A DNA stretch of 64,000 nt from Methanolobus zinderi (GCF_013388255.1 NZ_CP058215.1:434001-498000), one strand, 5' to 3'; shown: positions 51,962-61,294, numbered from the stretch's first letter. Made by a program: numbers and translations. The notes: generated by a model not told the origin, from the letters alone.

Positions 51962-52240
51962 TCACTCCGCAAATTCGAACTTCTTTGCTCTGAAACAGGG
52001 TCTCTGATGGGACTTGTTGCACTCTGTGCACTTGTACCTCAGCCATACTCTCTTGGTGGGTTTGTCTCCTCCAGGCACCTTTGAGAATTTACCGCTGTTG
52101 CCGATTCCTGTCTGGCGTTTCTTCTGTCTTGAGATATGTGTTAATGACGATGCTTTACCCTTCCTCACTCTTTCCGCGACGACTTCTGTGTGCTTCTTGC
52201 ATGAAGGGCAATATGTTTTGAATCTCTTCGGGATCTTCAT
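51962..52240 (-). CDS. rpl44e: Ribosomal protein L44e
   Basis: 92 residues, family-standard length. [20 protein letters not shown] (first zinc CxxC), the very conserved [20 protein letters not shown] segment, [20 protein letters not shown] and [19 protein letters not shown] (second CxxC and lysine-rich end). Large-subunit protein at the E site. AAGGTGTAG precedes the ATG. It follows the GINS gene by 25 bp and heads the translation part of the operon. Confidence 0.97.
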   Translation of the reverse strand: MKIPKRFKTYCPSCKKHTEVVAERVRKGKASSLTHISRQKKRQTGIGNSGKFSKVPGGDKPTKRVWLRYKCTECNKSHQRPCFRAKKFEFAE

Positions 52241-52265
52241 TTCTACACCTTAAATAAGTTTTAAG

Positions 52266-52967
52266 TCAATTAGTAGTGATCATCTGTGCTACGTTGCGTT
52301 TGACTAGTCCTTTTGCATTCAGGGCCGGTAAAACAACAACATCTTCCGCACGCAATGTATAATTTCGATTATCCATAGCCTTGAAAGTAGGCAGGTCCTC
52401 CAGTATTCGCACAACAACGAATTCTTCATTTATATTACTTTTGCCTATTGCCTCTTTTTCCTGCCTGTCCATGGCAGTTTCCGGCGAAGCACCTGTTTCT
52501 CCCTGACCTGACTTTTCAGCTATTGCATTTTTCCCGGCACTCTCTTCAGTTATACTTGGCTTCCTGTCCTCTTTAACTTTACTGCCGGCATGCGGGTCGA
52601 GTATCGGTTCAAGTAATTCCTGTCTGGCGGTGTTAATTGTTGAAAGGACAGCATCATATACTCTTCTTTCCTCGGGAAGGAGTTTATGTATGTCCTGCGG
52701 AGGTCTGTTGGAAAAGGCAGTTGTTGTGGCTGTCACAATTGTTTTTTTAAGCCGGCGGATGAATATGACCTCCACATCCGTCATGGCGCTCTGCAGCTCA
52801 TCCTCCAGCATCTTCGATTCCACTGATCTGGGGTTGTTGATCTTGTCGATCTCTTCCTCAAGCTCCTTCACATATTCCGCTACTTCCTCGAAAAAGTCCG
52901 GATGGATTCCTTTTATTGAAGAGCTGCCCTCTTCACGGAGTGTGTTCTTAAGCTCAGTGCGATCCAT
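52266..52967 (-). CDS. GINS complex protein (Gins51-like)
   Basis: 233 residues from ATG 52967. Helical N-terminal A domain (HPDFFEEVAEYVKELEEEID, FIRRLKKTIVTATTTAFSNR, LPEERRVYDAVLSTI), then a low-complexity acidic/basic linker (about 135-180) and a C-terminal B domain (VVVRILEDLPTFKAMDNRNY, LRAEDVVVLPALNAKGLV). A-then-B order fits archaeal Gins51. Part of the replicative helicase with MCM and Cdc45/GAN. The frame opens further upstream to 53042, but that overlaps PriS deeply; MDRTELKNTL is the natural start, leaving a 14-bp overlap with priS. Confidence 0.9.
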   Translation of the reverse strand: MDRTELKNTLREEGSSSIKGIHPDFFEEVAEYVKELEEEIDKINNPRSVESKMLEDELQSAMTDVEVIFIRRLKKTIVTATTTAFSNRPPQDIHKLLPEERRVYDAVLSTINTARQELLEPILDPHAGSKVKEDRKPSITEESAGKNAIAEKSGQGETGASPETAMDRQEKEAIGKSNINEEFVVVRILEDLPTFKAMDNRNYTLRAEDVVVLPALNAKGLVKRNVAQMITTN

Positions 52968-54183
52968 ATTCTGCTGCACCTCTGCACATGAAGTAGACTG
53001 CGGCGTATTCGGGGAGTTCCTGAACGCCCTCCTCCAGCACAAAGTCCTTTCCTTTCATCTGAACTGCAAATGGTTTTATAACTTTTATCTTTACCGTTCT
53101 GTCGCCAAACACAATAGCATCGTTCAAAGGTTCGAAATCTTCAAGTTCATCGATACCCAGTGCCGTCACCTTCATTCCGGACTTCCCGTGAAGTGAGCCG
53201 GGCAGACGGATGAGTCGCTTGATATCTGCGGTTACAGGCTCGTCCACCTGGGTGCTGCCGAAATTGACCTTTGACATCTCAGCGGCTTGTTTTATTAACA
53301 GGCTGACCACGTCCTGGAAATCGTCGATGTGTCCGAAATCCAGCCTTCCATGGTCTACTATGTTCCTGAGCACTTCCGGCTTCTTTGATATTTTCTTAAG
53401 CTCCTGGAATCTTTTTGCATTACTTCTTCCAAAGCCCTTGAGTTCTCTGAGTTCCCGGAACATGTTCTTGTCTTCCTTGACGGACTCGGCTATTAGATAC
53501 TGTACTATATAATGTGCAATTCTTTTTCCCCAGCCGCTGTCATAGTTCTTCAACGCATATTTGTAGGGCACAGCGGTCTTACCTTTGAAAGTATCAGTAC
53601 CGCTTCCGTGTTCTCCAACTAGCCACTCTTTACTGTAATGCATCTCTGGATTGAGCTTCCCGCTGATATAGTCCACGATTTCACGTCTTTCCGGACTTCC
53701 AAGAGAGAGTACCGAGGGGTCACTGATGTGGAAGTGATATCCTCTGCCACCGGAAAATACAGCGTGGACATCGTTCTCGTCAAAGCCGAAATCACTGACA
53801 AGAAAATCCAGCAGCCTTAGTGTTTCCCGTTTTCCTTTCTCAAGCATATCGCCGTATGAGTTTATCTTTCCTGGAAGATGGTCAGAGTCTATATCGAAGA
53901 TCAGATCTGCCTTAAGCCAGTTCTTCTCTTTCATCTTACGAGCTCCTGGATACTCGTAATAGGCAACCGAATAATATGCGTGCGCAGGTGCAATCCCTCT
54001 AAGATAATCACGCAGTTCTCCTTCTGATCCGAACTCCTTGTGCCTTCTCATGAAAGGATCGCCTGTGGTAAACTCAAGGAATCCCCATTCCCTTGATGTG
54101 AACTCAGGTGGCAGTCTCAGTTCTGCCTGCGAATAGTATTCCTGGAATCTGGATACAAGAAAAGAGCGTGTTTTCTCATTCAT
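52954..54183 (-). CDS. priS: DNA primase small (catalytic) subunit PriS
   Basis: 409 residues. Catalytic Asp pair in ADLIFDIDSDHLPG (near residue 95), SGGRGYHFHISDPS with the phosphate-binding SGGRGxHxH motif, DIKRLIRLPGSLHGKSGMKV with the third acidic residue region, and a zinc-type pocket of the small subunit. Synthesises RNA/DNA primers with PriL, which is not in the window. First gene of the leftward replication/translation operon (priS, GINS, L44e, S27e, aIF2-alpha, nop10, PAC2, endoQ). The 79-bp gap to the divergent rqcH contains both promoters. Confidence 0.97.
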   Translation of the reverse strand: MNEKTRSFLVSRFQEYYSQAELRLPPEFTSREWGFLEFTTGDPFMRRHKEFGSEGELRDYLRGIAPAHAYYSVAYYEYPGARKMKEKNWLKADLIFDIDSDHLPGKINSYGDMLEKGKRETLRLLDFLVSDFGFDENDVHAVFSGGRGYHFHISDPSVLSLGSPERREIVDYISGKLNPEMHYSKEWLVGEHGSGTDTFKGKTAVPYKYALKNYDSGWGKRIAHYIVQYLIAESVKEDKNMFRELRELKGFGRSNAKRFQELKKISKKPEVLRNIVDHGRLDFGHIDDFQDVVSLLIKQAAEMSKVNFGSTQVDEPVTADIKRLIRLPGSLHGKSGMKVTALGIDELEDFEPLNDAIVFGDRTVKIKVIKPFAVQMKGKDFVLEEGVQELPEYAAVYFMCRGAAEYGSH

Positions 54184-54280
54184 GGGTACGTGTTCTCCGG
54201 CTGCCTGGCTCTGGCGCGTAGGTCTAATTGACTTTATTTGACATAAAACTTATAGTCTCCGTTTGCATTATACTCCCGGC

Positions 54281-56275
54281 ATGAAGAAAGAAATGACGAG
54301 TGCCGATGTGGCTGCGCTGGTTCTTGAACTTGGCTCAGGTGAGAATTCTATTATAGATGCGAAGATCGGCAAGGTTTACCAGCCCGCAACCGATGAGTTG
54401 CGTATTAGTATATTTGTTTTCCATAAGGGCAGGGACAACCTTATTATCGAGGCTGGAAAACGTGCACATCTGAGTGAACACATTCGCCAGAGTCCCAAAA
54501 TTCCACAGTCTTTCCCCATGCTTCTGAGAAAGCATATTATGGGTGGACGTATCACTTATATAAAACAATATGATTTTGACAGGATAATCGAAATCGGTGT
54601 GGTCCGTGGAGGAGTGGATACCATACTGGTTGCAGAGCTGTTCTCTCCGGGAAATATTGTTCTGCTTGATTCGGAAAGGAAGATTATCTTGCCCATGAAA
54701 CCCGTGACCTTCAGGGGAAGGAGGATTCGCAGTGGTGAGGTCTACCAGTATCCGGAAGCCCAGATAAGTCCTGTTGATGCAGGAGAAGATGATCTCAGGG
54801 AGGAATTCAGATCATCTGATTCGGACGTTGTAAGAACAATTGCCTCGAAATTCAATCTTGGAGGAGTGCTTGCAGAAGAGGTATGCTTGAGATCCGGGGT
54901 TGACAAGAAACTTCCTGCAAAGGAGCTGGATGACAGTTCAATATCCGCTCTTGCGGATTCATTCAAAAGCCTGTTCACACCCTTGCTTGAAGGTGAGCTG
55001 AAACCCTATCTTATTAAAAAGGATATAAACGGTGAGACCAAGCCCTTTGATGCGGTTCCTTTTGAACTGGAACTTTACTCTGATCTGGAAAAAGAGTCCT
55101 GTCCTTCTTTCAACAAAGCCCTTGATGAGTTCTTCGGTAAAAAGGCAGCCGAAGAGGTCAGGGAAGTAGAAGAAGGGGTAAAGAAGGAAAAGGTGGACGT
55201 TTTTGAGAGACGTCTTAAAAAACAGCAGGAAGCAATTGAGAAGTTCGGTGAGGATGCCGACAGGCAGATCGAGATAGCTGAAAAGATATACGCTCATTAT
55301 GTCGATATCGAAGAAACTATGGATGTGCTCGACCAGGCCCGGGACAAGGGCTACAGCTGGGATGAGATCAGGAAAACTATTAAAAAAGCAAAGGACAGCC
55401 TGCCTGCTGCGAAGAGGATCGTGAGCATTGATTCATCCTCCGGGAAGATAGTGCTTGACCTCGAGGGTACGAAAGCTACTATCGATCTGAGGCTCTCGAT
55501 ACCCCAGAACGCCCAGCAGTATTATGATAAGGCAAAGAAACTGAATAAGAAAAAAGACGGTGCTCTCAAAGCTATAGAAGAAACAAAGCTTGCCATGCAG
55601 AAGAGAGAAAAGAAAGCATCTTCAGAGAAGCGGAAGGTCCGTCTCAAGAAACACTGGTACGACCGTTTCAGGTGGTTCTTCACTTCAGACGGTTTCCTTG
55701 TGGTCGGCGGAAGGGATGCCGAGACCAATGAAGAAATTGTCAAGAAGTATATGGACAAGAACGACGTGGTCTTCCATACTCAGGCGCCGGGTGCACCAAT
55801 GACTGTTGTAAAGACAGAGGGCAGGGATGTTACCGAGCAGGCACTTCAGGAAGCTGCGGAGTTTGTGGTCTCATATTCAAGTATCTGGAAGTCAGCACAG
55901 TTCAGTGGAGATTGCTACTGGGTAAAGCCGGAACAGGTTTCAAAGACGCCGGAATCCGGTGAGTACCTGAAGAAAGGTTCATTTGCTATACGTGGAGAAC
56001 GTAACTATTATCGTGACGTCCAGGTTGGTGCTGCTTTAGCACTGGAGCTGGATAAGGAGACCAGGGTGATCGGTGGCCCTGTATCGGCTGTACGGGAAAA
56101 CGGCAAACATGTTGTGGAAATTGTTCCCGGGAAGTTCAACCAGAACGATATAGCGAAAAAGATATACAAGATCTACGTTGATAAATTAAAGGAAGTTAAT
56201 TTTGTAAAGCAAATTGCCTCCCCTGATAAGATAGCCATGATGGTTCCTCCGGGTGAGTCTGATATTAAAGTGTGA
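54281..56275 (+). CDS. rqcH: RqcH/NEMF-type ribosome quality control factor
   Basis: 664 residues from ATG 54281. NFACT-N domain (MTSADVAALVLELGSGENSI ... GGRITYIKQYDFDRIIEIGV), helix-hairpin-helix-like middle, a long coiled coil (about 290-330 and 415-465, KKQQEAIEKFGEDADRQIEI), then NFACT-R (FRWFFTSDGFLVVGGRDAET, VFHTQAPGAPMTVVKTEG, SGEYLKKGSFAIRGERNYY). It binds stalled 50S-peptidyl-tRNA and in bacteria adds alanine tails. Archaeal members are often misannotated as fibronectin-binding protein. The frame opens at TTG 54263, but ATG 54281 fits. Pelota follows after 64 bp. Confidence 0.95.
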   Translation: MKKEMTSADVAALVLELGSGENSIIDAKIGKVYQPATDELRISIFVFHKGRDNLIIEAGKRAHLSEHIRQSPKIPQSFPMLLRKHIMGGRITYIKQYDFDRIIEIGVVRGGVDTILVAELFSPGNIVLLDSERKIILPMKPVTFRGRRIRSGEVYQYPEAQISPVDAGEDDLREEFRSSDSDVVRTIASKFNLGGVLAEEVCLRSGVDKKLPAKELDDSSISALADSFKSLFTPLLEGELKPYLIKKDINGETKPFDAVPFELELYSDLEKESCPSFNKALDEFFGKKAAEEVREVEEGVKKEKVDVFERRLKKQQEAIEKFGEDADRQIEIAEKIYAHYVDIEETMDVLDQARDKGYSWDEIRKTIKKAKDSLPAAKRIVSIDSSSGKIVLDLEGTKATIDLRLSIPQNAQQYYDKAKKLNKKKDGALKAIEETKLAMQKREKKASSEKRKVRLKKHWYDRFRWFFTSDGFLVVGGRDAETNEEIVKKYMDKNDVVFHTQAPGAPMTVVKTEGRDVTEQALQEAAEFVVSYSSIWKSAQFSGDCYWVKPEQVSKTPESGEYLKKGSFAIRGERNYYRDVQVGAALALELDKETRVIGGPVSAVRENGKHVVEIVPGKFNQNDIAKKIYKIYVDKLKEVNFVKQIASPDKIAMMVPPGESDIKV

Positions 56276-56339
56276 TGTAGAATATGACTGTCAGGTTTTA
56301 TAAGCAGTCAGGTTTCATGTATTTGCAGGTAGTTCATCA

Positions 56340-57380
56340 ATGCGCGTAACAAAGAGAAGTCTGAAAGGCAGAGAAGGTGAGATTGCCATAACTCCCGAGA
56401 CTCTGGATGACCTGTGGCATCTCAAGTACATAATAGAGAAAGGTGACCTTGTTTTCGCTCTGACAAAGAGAAAGGCAGATACCTCCAGTGATAAATTAAG
56501 ACCTGAAAAGGTGGAGAAAAAGAATGTCAGGCTCGGGATCAGGGTAGAGGATCTTGAATTCCATAGATTCTCCAACAGGCTCAGGATACATGGTGTCATC
56601 GAGCATGGCATGGATTCGGGTTCCTATCATACTATAAATGTTGAGGACGGTACCAATGTTTCCATAATCAAGACCTGGAAAAAGGATCAACTGGAGCGTG
56701 TGGATGAAGCTGAAGCATCTTCTAAACGTCCGAAGGTTGTTATCGTTGCTATTGAAGAAGGAGATGCGGACATAGGTCTTGTACGCCATTACGGTATCGA
56801 ACAATATTCTCATATAACCCAGTCCTCCGGAAAAGGAGAGGGCACTCTCAGGGAGGTGTTTTTCAACGAGATAGCCGACCAGCTGGTTCATGCAGCTTCC
56901 GGTTCGGAGGCCATAGTTGTTGCAGGTCCGGGTTTCACCAAGGATGATTTTATGAAGTTCCTGGATGAAAAGGATCAGGAGCTGGCTTCAAGGGCAATAG
57001 TTGAAGATACGGCATCAGTAGGTATATCCGGATTCCAGGAAGTATTGAAAAGAGGCGCAGTCGACAGGATCATGGAAGAGTCCAGGATTGCCAGGGAATC
57101 CAAACTTATGGATGATCTGCTCAGGGAGATATCAACCGACGGAAAAGCTGCCTATGGTTCGGAGGAAGTGGAGTCTGCACAGAACTTTGGGGCGATTGAA
57201 ACACTGCTCGTGGCCGATGAGTACCTCCGTACGGAAAGGGAAAAAGGTAACATTGATAATTTCCTCCAATCGGTTGAGCATGCAAGGGGAAATATTGTGA
57301 TCTTCAGTACAATATTTGAACCCGGGGAAAAACTACTTTCTCTTGGAGGCATCGCTGCACTCCTGAGGTTTAAAATATAA
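56340..57380 (+). CDS. mRNA surveillance protein pelota
   Basis: 346 residues, full length. N-terminal Sm-like domain (TKRSLKGREGEIAITPETLD, DDLWHLKYIIEKGDLVFALT), central eRF1-like domain (PKVVIVAIEEGDADIGLVRH, GSEAIVVAGPGFTKDDF) and C-terminal domain (GAIETLLVADEYLRTERE, IFSTIFEPGEKLLSLGGIAA). Pelota with its GTPase partner aEF1-alpha rescues stalled ribosomes. Placed directly after rqcH, with which it forms a two-gene rescue module: pelota splits the stalled ribosome and RqcH handles the blocked large subunit. A 630-bp gap follows. Confidence 0.97.
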   Translation: MRVTKRSLKGREGEIAITPETLDDLWHLKYIIEKGDLVFALTKRKADTSSDKLRPEKVEKKNVRLGIRVEDLEFHRFSNRLRIHGVIEHGMDSGSYHTINVEDGTNVSIIKTWKKDQLERVDEAEASSKRPKVVIVAIEEGDADIGLVRHYGIEQYSHITQSSGKGEGTLREVFFNEIADQLVHAASGSEAIVVAGPGFTKDDFMKFLDEKDQELASRAIVEDTASVGISGFQEVLKRGAVDRIMEESRIARESKLMDDLLREISTDGKAAYGSEEVESAQNFGAIETLLVADEYLRTEREKGNIDNFLQSVEHARGNIVIFSTIFEPGEKLLSLGGIAALLRFKI

Positions 57381-58011
57381 TCATTGGTGAAAAATACACT
57401 TATCTCTTTATTTTTTATTCTTTCATTCACTGTACCTGTTTGTTTTCCATCAGGTACATAATAAGTTTTATTCTGGAGTACATTTGAAAAAAAAGCCTGT
57501 TTAAAAATATTTATTATATTTAATCTTTTGGGATACTTTTATAAGAAAGGTTACTCTCTCATTCTACTTAATAAACATTTCGGGACGGTTGTGCATAAAT
57601 AAATCACAATTGCAGTTAAAAGGCCTGTTTTGTTTATTATATTTATATAGTTATATTTATTATTTGTAAAAATAATTTATAATTGCTTTTTTTCATAAAA
57701 AAATGTTTTAAAGAATTTTATTCTCAATTCTAGGCTATTATATGTATTAAATACAAGATTAAACTGATAATAACTCTTTTCACTATTAGTCATAATCAAA
57801 AATGATATATACCTCTTTATCAAAGTCATTATCAGGAGGTGAAACTGGTACATTGGAGAAAGTGAACGTAATACATTTGGAAACTATATTCATAAATAAA
57901 TTAAGGCTGTTTGGTTTTGAAAGCCTTCAATGTTAGTTATAACGAATAGTAAAAAAACATTGGAATTAATTTACAATTATCTAAAATCTATGTTAGGGAA
58001 GTGATTAAACT
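57381..58011 (+). promoter_or_regulatory. Long AT-rich leader/promoter region of the acetate transporter
   Basis: 631 bp with no sizeable ORF. It is strongly AT-rich with several TATA-like tracts (for example TTTATTATATTTATATAG near 57635). A near-consensus Shine-Dalgarno, AGGAGGTGA (57834-57842), is followed 11 nt later by TTG 57853 and a 27-codon frame ending TAG at 57934-57936. AAGGCT (57903-57908) and AGCCTT (57922-57927) form a hairpin over the end of that frame. Highly expressed methanogen catabolic genes often carry long leaders, so this is most likely transcribed 5' UTR with regulation. Confidence 0.45.
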
Positions 58012-58572
58012 ATGGATGGAGAAGTAGTAATTAAAGATACGACCGCAAGCCCTGCACCATTGGGTTTCTTTGGTCTTGGATTTGCAGCAACGTTCCTTGG
58101 ATTGATGATCATGGGAATGTTCGCTGATGCTGTAATGGTGATTTCAACAGCTATATTCCTGGGTGGTTTTGCCCAGTTGTTCGCAAGTCTTGAGCTATGG
58201 AAAAAAGGCGACACCTTCGGTGCATCTGCATTCGGTGCATTCGCATTGTTCTGGTTCTCATGGGCATTTATTCAGATAGCAACAACCATAGGAATATTCG
58301 GTGGAATAATGGACCCAATGAGTGCAGGTGCAGGTTTCTGGTACCTTATTATCTGGGGTATTGTAGCAACTCTGCTTACAATAGTAACTCTCAAGATCGG
58401 TGTAAAAGGCATAACACTTGTATTTATACTGCTTGACCTTACATTCTTCAGCATTGCACTCATACCAGGTATGATCGCAGGTGTAATCACCCTTCTCCTT
58501 GGTCTTGCATCACTCTATCTTGCTGTTGCACTGATCATGGACGAAGTCGGTAAGATAAAGATACCATACTAA
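58012..58572 (+). CDS. Acetate transporter, GPR1/FUN34/YaaH (AceTr) family
   Basis: 186 residues with six hydrophobic helices. The family signature appears as SPAPLGFFGLGFAATFLGLM near the N-terminus (compare NPAPLGL), and GGFAQLFASLELWKKGDTFG, AFGAFALFWFSWAF and IVTLKIGVKG follow family order. Members carry acetate or succinate with protons; the Methanosarcina homologue is linked to acetate uptake. In a methylotroph it may import acetate for biosynthesis or export it. GGGAAGTGATTAAAC precedes the ATG. The long leader suggests strong, regulated expression. Confidence 0.93.
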   Translation: MDGEVVIKDTTASPAPLGFFGLGFAATFLGLMIMGMFADAVMVISTAIFLGGFAQLFASLELWKKGDTFGASAFGAFALFWFSWAFIQIATTIGIFGGIMDPMSAGAGFWYLIIWGIVATLLTIVTLKIGVKGITLVFILLDLTFFSIALIPGMIAGVITLLLGLASLYLAVALIMDEVGKIKIPY

Positions 58573-58635
58573 ACACAAAAATAGAACTGAACAGAAAAGT
58601 CCGGCTTATGCCGGCAAACCTTTCTTTCTTTGTTT

Positions 58636-59553
58636 TTAATTCTCGTTTTTATCTTCTTGCAGAGTGCAGAACATTGCCCTTTGAGTGGATTCTATGGACA
58701 TCAGTTCTTTTCCGTCCATATAGATATGTATGAGTCCGCCTGACTCTGAGACAGTTATCGCTATGGCTACAGTGTCCCTTGTGATGGCGGCAGCAGAAAC
58801 ATGGCGTCCACCAAGTCCTTTGTCCAGGCGTATATCCCGGGCATCAATATCCAGATATCTGCCGGCAGCTTCCATTTTCCCATCATCGGATATGACAAAG
58901 ACGCCGTCAAGTTGTGAGAACTCCTTTACCGACTCCCAGTTCTTTTTATTGAGGAGGTCCCGGTCCTCATCCCTGTGACCAGCATAGGGATTGAGAATTA
59001 TCTGGTGAGAGCGAGCCATAACTTCTTCCACATCTCCCAGAATAAAGGCCGTACCGACAGGTTTTCCTTCACGTCCGGTGCTTGATATATCAAAGGCAAT
59101 TTTCAGGACCGTACGCATCACTTCCGCGGGTACTCTTTCCTCGCATGTCTTCAGTGACTGCACAAGCCGGTTATCCTCAAGGTTATGAACAATTATCCCG
59201 ATGGAGTCCGTAGTCTCAATGACACCCACCACCAGTCCCATTTCCAGTTCCCCAAGCATATATTCGGTGGCGGATAGATCTTCCAAATGATCTATCTTCC
59301 CGGTAGCCTGTTGTGTGATGTCATCGGCTACTCCCCTGACTTTTTCTTCCCTGGCTTTGCTGGTGGATACCAGATGATCGATAATACTCTTTGTTCGCCT
59401 TGAACTGAAGAATACAGGTATATCTGTGTCGATACCATCAAGACTGATATCTCCGGACACTATTATTGCAGTTGCTTCCAGATCTTCTGCCAGCTTTACT
59501 GCAGATTTCAGAATTGTCTTGATTCTCTCCATTTTGTCCCTCTTGTATGCCAT
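58636..59553 (-). CDS. dacZ: Diadenylate cyclase (DacZ-type c-di-AMP synthase)
   Basis: 305 residues. The N-terminal half (about 20-130) is the archaeal PK C-like domain (DLEATAIIVSGDIS); the C-terminal DAC domain carries the DGA-type motif QLDGVFVISDDG and the RHR-type motif GLGGRHVSAAAITRD, both with one conservative change. DacZ makes the essential second messenger c-di-AMP, linked to osmolyte and potassium control in archaea. Start ATG 59553 (or MERIKT seven residues later). Divergent from thpR by about 105 bp; convergent with the acetate transporter. Confidence 0.9.
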   Translation of the reverse strand: MAYKRDKMERIKTILKSAVKLAEDLEATAIIVSGDISLDGIDTDIPVFFSSRRTKSIIDHLVSTSKAREEKVRGVADDITQQATGKIDHLEDLSATEYMLGELEMGLVVGVIETTDSIGIIVHNLEDNRLVQSLKTCEERVPAEVMRTVLKIAFDISSTGREGKPVGTAFILGDVEEVMARSHQIILNPYAGHRDEDRDLLNKKNWESVKEFSQLDGVFVISDDGKMEAAGRYLDIDARDIRLDKGLGGRHVSAAAITRDTVAIAITVSESGGLIHIYMDGKELMSIESTQRAMFCTLQEDKNEN

Positions 59554-59657
59554 TATTCAAGGCAGTAATTATAATATCTTTCATTATAAATAAAAACTTG
59601 CTTGTAGCGTCAACAATATAAATTCTTAGATTAAATGATATTTTGGTGATCTGTTTG

Positions 59658-60200
59658 GTGAGAGTTTTCGTAGCAGTGGATTTGCCTGAAGAGTTACACT
59701 CAAAGGTTGCTGATGTTCAGGCTAAATTTGATGATTTTAAATTCAAGTTTGTTAATCCGGAAATTGTACATATTACCATGAAATTTCTTGGTGAGGTCCC
59801 TGACGAGAGGATCGGGGATATATCAAAGGCGCTTGATTCGGTATCATGTGAACCCTTCGAGGCAACAGTCAGAGGAGTTGGTGTCTTCCCGAAACCTCGT
59901 TTTGCGAAGGTGATCTGGCTCGGTTGTGAGGGTGATTTCGAGAAACTGTATAAGCTTGTGGATGAATCACTGGCAACCTTCCAGTTTTCTAAAGACCTTC
60001 ATCCTTTCAGTGCACATGCAACCCTTGCAAGGATAAAATATCTTCCAAAAAAGAAAAAAGAGGATTTCATGAAGCTGCTCGAGGAATTAAAAGACATAGA
60101 TGTGGGCAGCATGCAGGTAGACTCCATCAGGCTAAAGAAAAGCACTCTTACTCCCACGGGTCCTGTCTACGAAACACTCCATGAAGTGAAACTGGGATAA
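59658..60200 (+). CDS. thpR: RNA 2',3'-cyclic phosphodiesterase ThpR
   Basis: 180 residues, 2H phosphoesterase. VRVFVAVDLPEELHSKVADV start, first HxT motif EIVHITMKFLGEVPDERI, second FSAHATLARIKYLPKKK, and the family tail IRLKKSTLTPTGPVYETLHE. Hydrolyses 2',3'-cyclic phosphate termini of RNA (and shows ligase activity in vitro), relevant to tRNA splicing. The ORF opens at 59643, but GGTGAT (59645-59650) seven nt before GTG 59658 decides the start. Downstream it converges on apbE. Confidence 0.94.
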   Translation: MRVFVAVDLPEELHSKVADVQAKFDDFKFKFVNPEIVHITMKFLGEVPDERIGDISKALDSVSCEPFEATVRGVGVFPKPRFAKVIWLGCEGDFEKLYKLVDESLATFQFSKDLHPFSAHATLARIKYLPKKKKEDFMKLLEELKDIDVGSMQVDSIRLKKSTLTPTGPVYETLHEVKLG

Positions 60201-60231
60201 CCCTGAAGGATCATCCCTTATCCACTTGTAC

Positions 60232-61257
60232 TTATGTAGTGCTTTCGTATTCTGCAAATCCGCTTGAGCGAACCAGTCTTTTATCAGATGTTATGATTAG
60301 ACATTCTACGTTGTCAAGATCCTCTATCATCTCAAGACCATCCTCTTCTCCCATTACAAACACTGCAGTGGCAAAAGCATCTGAATCCATTGCTGTTTCA
60401 GCTATTACAGTAGCACTGATCAGATCCTGTGAAGGATATCCTGTTCTGGGGTCGGATATATGGGATACTCTGGCAGCATCATTGAAATAGCGTTCATAGT
60501 TTCCGCTGGTAGCAACTGCCATGTCTTCCATGTTCATTACCACAACCGCTTCTCCGGCTCTGTCGGGATTCTGCAGACCAACCTTCCATGGCGTGCCATC
60601 CGGTTTATGGCCGATATATCTTCCGTCACCGCCGGCATTGACAAATCCGGATTCAATGCCGTCCTCCAGCAGGGATTCGATGGCAAGATCCACGGCATAG
60701 CCCTTGGCAACTCCTCCGAGGGTGATCATCATACCTTCATTTTCAAGGGTGATATTGCTGCCCTCTACACTGATTGCGGAATAATTCACAAGTTCCAGGG
60801 TTTGGTTTATCTCTTCAGGAGTTGGATCCTGATAAGTTCCTCCGGGACTATACTTACTCTTCCACAGCTCAAGTATCGGAAGTATGGAAATATCAAATGC
60901 TCCCTGGCTGCTTTCTGAGTAGTGGTCCGACCTGTTGACTACATATAATATATCGGGGTTGGAATTGTTAAGATATCCCTGCTCGTTAAGTGTACTGAGT
61001 TCACTGTTATTATCATAGTTATTCATCAGCCGGTCTACGTACTCTATCCTTTCGAATGCTTTTTCTATGGATGCCTGAGCAGCGGTCTCATCGGAGCTCA
61101 GGACACTTACTGTCACGGTGGTGTCCATGAGACTTCTGGTGGTAGAATATATTTGTCCGGCTTCTGCTTCATCTTCTGCTATTCCCGGAGCATAATTTAT
61201 CATTAATAATCCTGTGAAAATCGCTATCAGGACAATGGCAACAGTTTTATACATCAT
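60232..61257 (-). CDS. apbE: FAD:protein FMN transferase ApbE
   Basis: 341 residues. N-terminal membrane anchor (VAIVLIAIFTGLLMINYAPG; no lipobox cysteine), then the ApbE domain: TRSLMDTTVTVSVLSSDET, AFDISILPILELWK, MITLGGVAKGYAVDLAIESL, GFVNAGGDGRYIG, VATSGNYERYFNDAARVSHI and a Mg-binding DSDAFATAVFVMG. It attaches FMN through a phosphoester to Thr/Ser of RnfD/RnfG-type subunits on the outer face. Divergent from the small protein-mmcA-rnfC operon, it is the expected maturation enzyme for that Rnf complex. ATG 61257 and ATG 61254 are tandem. Confidence 0.95.
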   Translation of the reverse strand: MMYKTVAIVLIAIFTGLLMINYAPGIAEDEAEAGQIYSTTRSLMDTTVTVSVLSSDETAAQASIEKAFERIEYVDRLMNNYDNNSELSTLNEQGYLNNSNPDILYVVNRSDHYSESSQGAFDISILPILELWKSKYSPGGTYQDPTPEEINQTLELVNYSAISVEGSNITLENEGMMITLGGVAKGYAVDLAIESLLEDGIESGFVNAGGDGRYIGHKPDGTPWKVGLQNPDRAGEAVVVMNMEDMAVATSGNYERYFNDAARVSHISDPRTGYPSQDLISATVIAETAMDSDAFATAVFVMGEEDGLEMIEDLDNVECLIITSDKRLVRSSGFAEYESTT

Positions 61258-61294
61258 GTCGTATGAAAAGAGATAATTGATATTTATGTACGAC
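61258..61294. promoter_or_regulatory. Inverted repeat in the apbE/rnf divergent promoter
   Basis: GTCGTA (61258-61263) and TACGAC (61289-61294) form a perfect 6-bp inverted repeat 25 bp apart, right after the apbE start and about 70 bp before the first rnf-side gene. Within it, TTGATATTTATGT resembles a TATA element. Possible operator for joint control. Confidence 0.3.

Noticed and set aside
57853-57936. Leader frame as an ordinary protein-coding gene
   Set aside because: Only 27 codons, TTG start and long spacing to the Shine-Dalgarno; kept as a regulatory observation and not called as a CDS.
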